Position numbers and translations under genes: made by a program. Shown here one piece after another: positions 56,801-64,000 of a stretch of DNA of 64,000 nucleotides. Source of the stretch: Schistosoma mansoni (taxonomy: Eukaryota; Platyhelminthes; Trematoda; Strigeidida; Schistosomatidae); NCBI RefSeq assembly GCF_000237925.1, contig NC_031495.1:2124407-2188406 (forward strand). Reading direction: 5' to 3'. Under the pieces are notes generated by a model. It did not search any database and was not told the DNA's origin. It was given only the letters and a program-made list of their open reading frames with translations. Each line of letters opens with the position of its first letter. Positions within the stretch are counted from its first letter, which is position 1.

Positions 56801-59800
56801 AACCTACGTGTCCTTTTCTGAATAAGAAAGGTAAATGAGTTAAACCATATGGTTTATGTTCATCATAGTTCAGTTTTGCAACTTAACATACCTATTCACG
56901 TGGATATTGGGTTTAGTTTATCGTAGGAAGTGTATAGTGTAACTGAATCGGACGGCAGAATAGAATACTATCTGACAATCTGAACGATAACATGATTATT
57001 CTCATTGTGATAATTGAAGAACACGTATGCTACGATGAGTTTAATTAAACGCAATGATGATGTTGTCGATATTAATTACACCAAACTAGAGAAAGCATCA
57101 AGCTAGGAATTATTACTTGTACAAGTTGTGAGAAGAGTCTTGTACACATAACAAAATGAATAACTCACTATTTAATTAAAATAAAAACTGCTACTAGTAA
57201 CAATACGATGAGTAGAAATACTTAAAATATACATAAAACTAATATTTACACTTTTCCTTTGACTGCAACAAAGAGTGAATTTTGTTGTGAAACAATAGTT
57301 GGTGAAGATTATGGAGGATGGAAGAACTAAACACATAATACAGATTTATATAAATTTAGTCCGAAAATTCTTATTTTGATTGCCACTGTTATAGTTAGTA
57401 AATGAAGAAATAGAAACATTAGAAACCTCATTAGCAACATATTGATAAGTCTTGCTAATTAAACGCTATATTCAGTTCCTAAGTTATTCTCGTAACTCCT
57501 AAGCTAAAACTACACACCAACTTGAACACGAGAGAAAAGTCGCAAAATATGCGAGAAGAACTTTACTCCAAAGGTTCATTTATGTACAGAAAATATAGGG
57601 TTTTTATAATATTTTAGAAGTCCTTGGGTTTTCCCAAAAATTCTGGAATGCTACTAAACATAGTAGCAGTGTAGTAATCAGTTACTCAGAAACTCTACAT
57701 GTGACTTTTCACTTTGGTGATGTTTCTGGCAAAACTTCTAGTGAACACTGATTGGATAAAATGCCTCTTAATGTTTCTTGAGCCTTTCATGTCTATTGAG
57801 AGAAGTTTTCTGGATCACCCCAACACATAAGTATATAATGGTGATTGTTGAACTTTCATTGATTTCATATTCTGTATTGAACCTTTATCTAATCATTCTT
57901 GACAAAGTCCAAGAAAGCGGTGATAGACTTTCTAATCCATTCTACTTATTTAGTTATATTAATCACAGGAACAGCTTAGTTTATAAGTACGTATAGAGGT
58001 GGCTTATCTTTTAATTGTATGGAGAGTAAACAACAGAGAGTATAAACGATATGAAATTTGAGTGTCCGTCCATAATCTCTCTTGGTTTTGTTTCTAATAC
58101 TTTGATAATTATAATTGATTTGAATTGAAGTATAAAAACTAATCATTTTTTAGCAGTGGAATCCAGTTTGACGCGCGTTTCGTCCAATTTGGGACTCGTC
58201 AGCTGGATGTACCTGCATCTCAGAGTTGATGTTAACTCTGGGACTCGAACCCAGTACCTTTCGCTTCAAACGCCATCGCGTTATCCACTCGGCCACATCG
58301 ATGGGAAGATTCAAACAAACAATACTAAATGAATGTAAACTTCACCCCATCGCAAAAGCAAGTGGCTATCAGGACTCAGTAGGTGATTGGATAACGCGAT
58401 GGCGTTAGAAGCAAACGGTACTGGGTTCGAGTCTCAGAGTGCCCAAAAAGTCAGAGATGCAGGTACATCCAGCTGACGAGTCCCATATTGGACGAAACGC
58501 GCGTCAAACTGGATTCCACTGCTAGCCACTATCCATCTTTGCTTACCATGCTTGTGAACTTAGGCTATATCGAGGCAATATGCACAGTATGCACATATGG
58601 CCAATTAGAGACTGACCAGTTGCAGTCCAACACATCGATGGTAAGATTCAAATAAACAATACTAGATGAATATAATCGTTTTTTGTTGCTTATTGATGTT
58701 GAATGATTTTCTGTTTTTACTTTGATTGTATTAACCTTGATAAACTATTCAAAATAATCATTTTTTCATACCAAGTCATATGTACTATTGTTATTACTTC
58801 TTCAACAGTATTGTATATGTTTGTCCTAAGTTACTAAACTATAGATGGAATCCTTTTTGTACTGAAGGGAAAGAAAACAATTTACGTTAATGTATTTTTT
58901 CAACGTGAGATTTTTCTTGTTAAACTCCTCGTCTTACACTGTCATCTATCCTTCTTGAAATTAAAACATCGAAAAATATCACACATTCAAAATTTTTCTG
59001 AATTAAAAAAAATTTCATTTAGGGATTGACAATAATAAAATTTTCAAAGTTGAGATCATGAGTCAATTGAAGCTAGGCCACCATGGAAAACCTGGAAGCA
59101 CTGGATGGCCGTTTCGTCCTACTGTGGGACTCCTCAGCAGTGCTCATTCACGACCTCACCTCGCGAGATTCGAACCCAGGACATACCAGTTTCGCGCCGG
59201 ATCACTTAACCGATAGACCACTGAGCCAGCATCCATGGTGTTAATGCCCTGGGTCCGAACTTCGGGAGGTGAGGTCGTGGATGTGCACTGCTGAGGAGTC
59301 CCACAATAGGACGAAACGGCCGTCCAGTGCTTCAAGGTTTTACCTGGTGGTTTAGCTTCGATTGACTCATGCTTTCAACCATGAAAATACTAAATCACCA
59401 CAAAAACCCCCTTCTTACAAAATAATAAAATTCTCAAAACATAAATCAAAACTGATATATTTGTAATATAAAGGCTCTTTATTGATCTTATTACTTAATG
59501 AACTATTTCCAGTCTTTACAATAGTTATTTCATCAAACAAGAAGCCTAAAATGGAATCCATTACTATATCTGCTACCATTTATTAGTAAATCTCATTATG
59601 GAGAAAGTGTGAATAATCACTGTATTTAGTGTTATTACTGATGTACCTAGTTGTTTTTTCTTTTATAATACCTATTCAAAACTTAGTTCATTATTCCTAC
59701 TAAAGGAACCTTAAGGACAAATAAGTTGACATTCAGAAGATTCATTGATTTGTCTTGTTAAATAATTTGTCATGAGAAGGAATCACTAAAAAATATTCAC

Positions 59801-62800
59801 TTTGTTCATCAATTCCTTATTTATATTTACTTTGCTTGCAACAGAACATTCTTTAACAATTTGATTCACGCGCGAGACCGTTATGTCCTGGGTTCGAATC
59901 TCGCGAGACTGGATCGTAGATGCGCACTGCTGAGGAGTGCCATACTAGGATGAAATGGCAGTCCAATGCTTCCAGGTTTTCCACGATGGTCTAGCTTTAA
60001 TTGACTCATGAATTCAACTATTAAATTGTTAAAATTATTACCTAAACAATAAGTTATATTAAACATTCTTTGTTTATGTTATTGCCAGGACGTTTGAATC
60101 CAGAACCTAAAATTACATTTGTATGTAACATTTAAAGTGCCCTTAAATTTATATAACCTTGAACTTCTAGTGATTCATAGAAATAGATAATAAATTAATT
60201 TGCCAATTCAATCTAGAAATTTCTAGTTTCTTATAACCTGTGTTTAAACTAAAGTATTTTGAGAAGCCTTACGCTTACGTAACAAGGTTTTTCTATAAAG
60301 ACTTTGTATTACGTAAAATCAATCATCTTTTGAAAATCTTTGATGTGAAAACTTCGTTTGTTTAAAACATATATGTATAGATAACTTTAATAGTTTAATA
60401 CAATTCGGATATCATAACAAGTACTCCACCAACTTCAAAAAAGAAATAGCCAGACTCGAACCTTAGAATAATGATTAGCTCTTTTATTAGTTGAAAATTA
60501 GTTAGTGATCTATAGCGAACTGAAGACTCACTAAATATTTAGGGCTGAATAGATTCCGGTTTAAGAAACAAATAAAAGGACACAGTTTAGATGATGGCTG
60601 GCCGTGTGCTTGGTTATATCTGGGATTCGTCAGTCGGATACATTAGAAGTGTAAACCATTACTATTATGAGTGGATAAAAAATTAAAAAGATTGATATCC
60701 TGAAGAATAAATAATCATCATTCTGAATAGGGGGAAAAGATTGGAAAATAAAATATCTAACCTGAATTCTTTTGTTGAGGTTCAAAAATTGAAATTGTAT
60801 CATCTGACAAGTAGCAACTAATCACAAACTGACGATCACGATCTATCGGTCGTCCAGACAATAAACGTCCAGCGAAACGTAAAATATGAGATTCTAAACC
60901 TTGACGATCTAATTCCATGAATTTCTTAAAATTATGATTTGGTGCTTTTGGTATTAAGCTGTAACAATTAGCTAGTGAGTCTTCATCAGTACCCCAACCG
61001 TTATATGGCGGAATTTCACGTTTCACAGTGGCTATATAATCTTGAAGCTTAGATTTAACTGGGGTGAAATCTTCTGCAAAGAATTAATAAAAATCAATCG
61101 TGATAAATCATAAACATTAATTTTCAAAGAGAACTTGTATGAGTTTTGTATTGGTTGCATGGATCATCCCATTGATGTTTACGACTGAAATTGATCAGTT
61201 ATCTCAGCTTATAGAACTTGAATCAGTAGGTCAGTCAGTCAAAAACAACACTGGAAATGTCAGCACTGTGAATAAGATCAGGTACTCACAACTTTCGATT
61301 TAGAGGATAATAAGGGAAAAATAAATCTATGCCATTGAAACTGATGTTGAGTAGTATTACTTAAGGTCTTTTGATGCATTCTAGCATTATCTGATAGGAG
61401 TATTTTACAAACAGAAGTATAACCTATTATCTATCACTTATATCTGTATTAACTTCCTCATATTTCTATTTTTACACATTTAATTTAAGTTAATGACTCT
61501 GAAGCTAAATTATGTGTAAACATAGAACAGTTGTAGGATTGGCAAAGCAAGGGCAACATTTCTACAATTGAAGAACATATGGAACTCAAAACAACTGTCA
61601 TCTAACTTCAAAGTGAGAATCTTCAATACGAACATCAAGACAGTCCCACTGTACGGAGCTGAAACGTGGAGAACTACTATATCCATTGTCAAGAAGATAC
61701 AAGTATTTATAAACAGTTGTTTACGCAAAATACTCAACATTCACTGGCCGGATACTATCAGCAACAGCGTTTTATGGGAGAGGACAAACCAGCTTCCAGC
61801 TGAAGAGGAAATTAGGAAAAGACGTTGGAAGTGGATAGGACATACATTAAAGAAATCACCAAACTGTATCACGAGGCAAGCCCTAATTTGGAATCATGAA
61901 GGGAAGCGGAAAAGAGGAAGGCCAAAGAACACATTACGCCGGGAAATAGAAGCAGATATGAAAAGGATGAATAACAACTGAAAAGGACTGGAAATAATTG
62001 CCCAAGACAAAGTTGGATGGATAATTCTGGTGAGCAGCCTATGCTCCTCGACGAGGGGTAACAGGCGTAAGTAAGTAAGTAATAGAACAGCTGTAATTGT
62101 GAGTATCACTTCTATTCTTTTTTAATAATTAGTAATAACCAATTTTGGATGATTTAGATGATAATTCATTCTCTTAATGTCATCTAACTTAATATAAGTT
62201 ATGTACCATTATTAAGTCACTTAAATTAATGGACATAATACAGCCCTAATAAAATGAGTTTAAGCAGTCATGTGAACTGAAAAACATGGCATATTATTGA
62301 AGTAATTATATAAATAGTTTTAGCTACTCGTAAGTAGTTTACTTTGTAAGTGATTAACATCATGGACTAGTTAAAGCCAGACTATGATCAATAAATAGAA
62401 ATCTGTGGACAGCTATTTCGTTTCAGTATAGGACTACTCAGCAGTGTGTGTAAACAGCTTTATCGAATTTTAAGTCTATGAACTTCAGGCTTCGCTAAGA
62501 GAGAGTTACACTTATACTGCTAAGTTGGTTTCGGATGGACCACATTACCAGCTCAATTTTATTCGTAATATTGAGTGATTATCAAACATCGGGATCTATG
62601 ATGCCTGTCTCACATAGCAAAGCCTGTAGTTACTGGTAGTTATCCGACGTTAATGAATTCTAATAAAGGACTAAAAATTATTAACTTGTTGTTCACAGTT
62701 GTTCACAGTCATGGCACGCACGAAGCAGACCGCTAGCAAGAGTATAGATGGGAAGGCACCTGGGAAGGGCCACTAAAGCTGCGCAGAAAAGTGCACCAGC

Positions 62801-64000
62801 TACAGGTGGTGTTAAAAAACCACATCGTTATCGCCCTGAAACAGTAGCTTTACGTGAGATTTTTCGTTACCAAAAATCAACCGAGCTGCTTATCCGGAAA
62901 CTGCGTTTCCAGCGTTTGGCTGGGGAGATTGAGCAGAACTTTAAAACCGACCTACGTTTCCAAAGTTCGGCAGTTTCTGCTCTTCCGGAGGCAAGCGAAG
63001 CCTATCTTATCGATCTTTTCGAATTATCAACCGCCTGACTAAATTTGGTCAGTGATAGATACTACCGTCAAATAGAACAATTTCTACAAACTTTTCACAT
63101 TGTTAAGTTATTTGAAATGGTCTATCCTCATATAATATGGGACTTAGTTGAGAACAACATATTTACTTTGTACTAGCATCCGGATAACTAATAATCATAA
63201 TGCAAAGAGTAAATTACTGACTTACGTATACCATATTTGATACGATAATACTCTTTAGTAAATTCATCACAATCGTATATTGAAAACTTTCTACCATAAA
63301 CATTAATATTTGCACCGATTATTAAATCATTATCTTTATAAAAATTATCTTTAGGTGCACCAAGCTAGTTTTAATGAAATGAAGAAAAAAAGAGGGTCAT
63401 TTATTTTAACTATGATATACCATTAGAATAAAATATCTAAACAATAAACAAAGATAATAGTCAATCTTTTTTTAAAGGTTATATTCCTTAAGTTTAGTTT
63501 TCACCCCCTTTTAAATTATCTTAAATAATTTTTCAATAAATGAGACCATGAGTCAATGGAAACTAGACCACCGTGGAAAACCTGGAAGCACTGGATGGCC
63601 GTTTCGTCCTATTGTGGGGCTCCTCAGCAGTGCGCATCCACGATCCCGCCTCTCAAGATTCGAACCCAGAACCTATCATTCTCTCGCGCGAGCGCTAAAC
63701 CTCTAGACCTCTGGGCCTAAAATAAAACGAAACGGCCGTTCACTGCTTCCATGTTTTCCACGGTGGTCTAACTTCAAATGATTCATGATCTCAACTATTA
63801 AAAAATTACTATAATATCTATAGAAACCCTTTCTGATCATCAAAAAGTAAATATTATTTGTTGGATTTCATTGGGAGACAGTATTGACTGAATATTGACT
63901 AAATGATTAAATATTACATGTTAGATATTTCAAAATACTAAGGAACTGGTTATTTAGAATTCTTCATGTTATACCACGACAAGAATAATGAATAGTAAAT
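53676..64000 (-). CDS. EFHC1/EFHC2-like DM10-domain protein, central and C-terminal exons (partial)
   Basis: Four exons on the minus strand join in frame: 63364-63226, 61073-60762, 55600-55183, 53888-53676. All have GT-AG borders and matching phases. The protein reads [20 protein letters not shown] and [13 protein letters not shown] (DM10 signature), then [18 protein letters not shown], then [20 protein letters not shown] with [12 protein letters not shown] (next DM10 start). It continues [10 protein letters not shown]...[12 protein letters not shown] and ends with an EF-hand-like region ([11 protein letters not shown]). EFHC1, EFHC2 and ciliate/algal RIB72 are microtubule inner proteins of axonemal doublets. 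Upstream exons lie beyond 64000, and the final exon after phase 2 at 53676 was not found. Introns are loaded with SINEs, an RTE fragment and an H3 pseudogene. Confidence 0.9.
54603..54985 (+). repeat. 383-bp perfect inverted repeat, left arm
   Basis: By eye identical to the reverse complement of 57443-57825. It begins TGTTGGGGTGATCC and ends near GACTTATCA. It lies in the intron downstream (in gene sense) of exon 55183-55600. Confidence 0.93.
55183..55600 (-). CDS. EFHC-like exon c (418 nt), framed by inverted repeats
   Basis: Acceptor TTTCAAG, donor GTAGGC. It encodes the second half of a DM10 domain ([13 protein letters not shown], then [12 protein letters not shown]) and the start of the EF-hand region. 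It is the only exon between the two arms of the 383-bp inverted repeat. Confidence 0.92.
55601..57442. other. EFHC-like intron, no gene or repeat recognised
   Basis: AT-rich intron sequence without recognisable elements. Confidence 0.35.
57443..57825 (-). repeat. 383-bp perfect inverted repeat, right arm
   Basis: Same length as the left arm, opposite orientation, ending ATCACCCCAACA. No target-site duplication is seen outside the pair, and the DNA between the arms is host gene, so it is not a simple transposon with terminal repeats. Confidence 0.93.
58150..58305 (-). mobile_element. SMalpha hammerhead SINE with tRNA-like head
   Basis: Minus strand: tRNA-like head GATGTGGCCGAGTGG with perfect A box (TGGCCGAGTGG), B box (GGTTCGAGTCC) in a CTGGG/CCCAG T-arm, and an acceptor-like GATGT/ACATC pairing. 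Then a hammerhead at 58158-58213 with intact core (CTGACGAG, CGAAACGCGCGTC). Confidence 0.88.
58293..58336 (+). repeat. Direct repeat flanking the right SMalpha copy, left member
   Basis: CACATCGATGGGAAGATTC and on to ACAATACTAAATGAAT. It recurs with a few changes at 58631-58672. Confidence 0.7.
58345..58552 (+). mobile_element. SMalpha hammerhead SINE, head-to-head with the previous copy
   Basis: Plus strand: degraded A box (GACTCAGTAGGTGATTGG region), intact anticodon-arm region, B box GGTTCGAGTC, hammerhead 58460-58517 with intact core and GTC triplet, then the tail CTAGCCACTATCCATCTTTG. Confidence 0.88.
58631..58672 (+). repeat. Direct repeat flanking the right SMalpha copy, right member
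   Basis: CACATCGATGGTAAGATTC and on to ACAATACTAGATGAAT, repeating 58293-58336 at about 340 bp distance. Confidence 0.7.
59050..59395. mobile_element. Head-to-head pair of hammerhead SINEs
   Basis: Left copy minus (tail 59050, ribozyme 59098-59143, head to about 59238, with A box CTGGCTCAGTGG). Right copy plus from about 59248 (decayed B box, ribozyme 59285-59330 with intact core, tail to 59395), lacking its A box. Confidence 0.88.
59868..60022 (+). mobile_element. Hammerhead SINE, 5'-truncated
   Basis: Starts in the tRNA-like part. B box GGTTCGAATCTCGCG at about 59890, degraded ribozyme 59923-59969 (GAAATGGCAGTCC), tail to 60022. Confidence 0.82.
60595..60660 (-). mobile_element. SMalpha-type relic
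   Basis: ATCTGGGATTCGTCAGTCGG resembles the minus-strand ribozyme of SMalpha (TTGGGACTCGTCAGCTGG). Very decayed. Confidence 0.4.
60762..61073 (-). CDS. EFHC-like exon b (312 nt)
   Basis: Acceptor TTTGCAG, donor GTTAGA. It spans the linker between DM10 domains and the start of the next DM10 ([20 protein letters not shown], then C-Y-L-S-D-D-T-I). Phase 1 in and out. Confidence 0.92.
61536..62081 (+). mobile_element. RTE LINE 3' end, 5'-truncated, with target duplication
   Basis: Reads [86 protein letters not shown]. It ends in GTAAGTAAGTAAGTAA. It is flanked by ATAGAACAGTTGTA (61522-61535) and ATAGAACAGCTGTA (62082-62095). A typical dead-on-arrival insertion in an EFHC-like intron. Confidence 0.93.
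62360..62505 (-). mobile_element. Hammerhead SINE, very old relic
   Basis: ATCATGGACTAGTTAAAGCC (tail), then GCTATTTCGTTTCAGTATAGGACTACTCAGCAGTG (degraded ribozyme, 62410-62450), without a clear tRNA-like head. Confidence 0.6.
62711..63030 (+). pseudogene. Histone H3 pseudogene (truncated, intronic, antisense to the host gene)
   Basis: Starts ATG with M-A-R-T-K-Q-T-A as in H3, then K-S-I-D-G-K-A-P. A small deletion near 62775 shifts the frame where Q-L (residues 19-20) should be. From about 62778 the second frame reads A-T-K-A-A-Q-K, then [46 protein letters not shown] and E-A-S-E-A-Y-L. Similarity ends near residue 105 of 136, at F-E. The S-S-A-V...E-A-S-E-A-Y-L pattern fits a replication-type H3.2 rather than H3.3. 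Many otherwise invariant residues are changed (for example R8 to S). A short tandem repeat (TTGTTCACAG twice) sits just before the ATG. No poly(A) tail or target duplication was found, so a DNA-level or RNA-level origin stays open. Confidence 0.9.
63226..63364 (-). CDS. EFHC-like exon a (139 nt)
   Basis: Acceptor AAAACTAG, donor GTAAGT. Phase 0 in, phase 1 out. It reads [45 protein letters not shown], a textbook DM10 end. Confidence 0.92.
63545..63795. mobile_element. Head-to-head hammerhead SINE pair, right copy short
   Basis: Left copy minus (ribozyme 63588-63633, B box region AGATTCGAACCCAG, head to about 63715). Right fragment plus from about 63718, starting inside the ribozyme (CGAAACGGCCGTTC) and running to the tail at 63795. 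Confidence 0.82.

Noticed and set aside
54603-57825. A DNA transposon with 383-bp terminal inverted repeats
   Set aside because: The interior is a host exon and intron, and no target duplication flanks the outer ends.
58238-58305. A functional tRNA gene (also at 52975, 59880 and similar sites)
   Set aside because: All tRNA-like segments are heads of hammerhead SINEs with a constant downstream ribozyme and tail, and none has a convincing anticodon arm for a normal tRNA.
1-64000. CRISPR arrays, bacterial operons, ribosomal RNA genes
   Set aside because: No regularly spaced repeats, no prokaryotic gene arrangement and no rRNA-like stretches; introns, SINEs and LINEs show a eukaryotic genome.

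Overview
The window looks like nuclear DNA of a blood fluke (Schistosoma or a close relative). It is AT-rich and gene-poor, with long introns and very short internal exons. It is packed with repeats typical of schistosomes: RTE- and CR1-like LINEs, tRNA-derived SINEs that carry hammerhead ribozymes (the SMalpha type and a sister family), and gypsy-like LTR elements. Three runs of exactly 200 N (41226-41425, 45740-45939, 48043-48242) are assembly gaps, all inside repeats.

Four host genes can be supported. (1) Minus strand, 2-1627: the N-terminal 542 codons of DRC7/CCDC135, a subunit of the nexin-dynein regulatory complex of motile cilia, cut by the window start. (2) Plus strand, 20954-21214: a single-exon Tim10, the small mitochondrial intermembrane-space chaperone with twin CX3C motifs. 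(3) Plus strand, 28675-43697: a small secreted, basic, cysteine-containing protein spread over micro-exons of 47, 50 and 37 nt. It has two homologous 37-nt exons (35626-35662 and 41893-41929) that the reading frame forces to be mutually exclusive. (4) Minus strand, 53676 to beyond 64000: four exons of an EFHC1/EFHC2-like DM10-domain protein of ciliary doublet microtubules. A truncated histone H3 pseudogene (62711-63030) lies in one of its introns.

Layout: 1-1.6 kb DRC7; 3.1-5.6 kb RTE LINE and an LTR fragment; 6.9-9.8 kb one arm of a ~0.95-kb inverted duplication, split by a ~2-kb LTR insertion; 12.1-15.1 kb a young non-autonomous LTR element; 15.6-20.1 kb a CR1-like LINE; 21 kb Tim10; 26.1-27.0 kb the second arm; 28.7-43.7 kb the micro-exon gene with many intronic insertions; 45.4-53.2 kb LINE and SINE fragments; 53.7-64 kb the EFHC-like gene, whose introns hold inverted pairs of hammerhead SINEs and a perfect 383-bp inverted repeat bracketing one exon.

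DRC7 and the EFHC-like protein both act in the axoneme (flame cells and sperm in flukes), but nothing in the sequence shows co-regulation. The most notable points are the frame-enforced alternative micro-exons, the exon framed by a perfect inverted repeat, the repeated head-to-head hammerhead SINE pairs, and two unusual LTR insertions.
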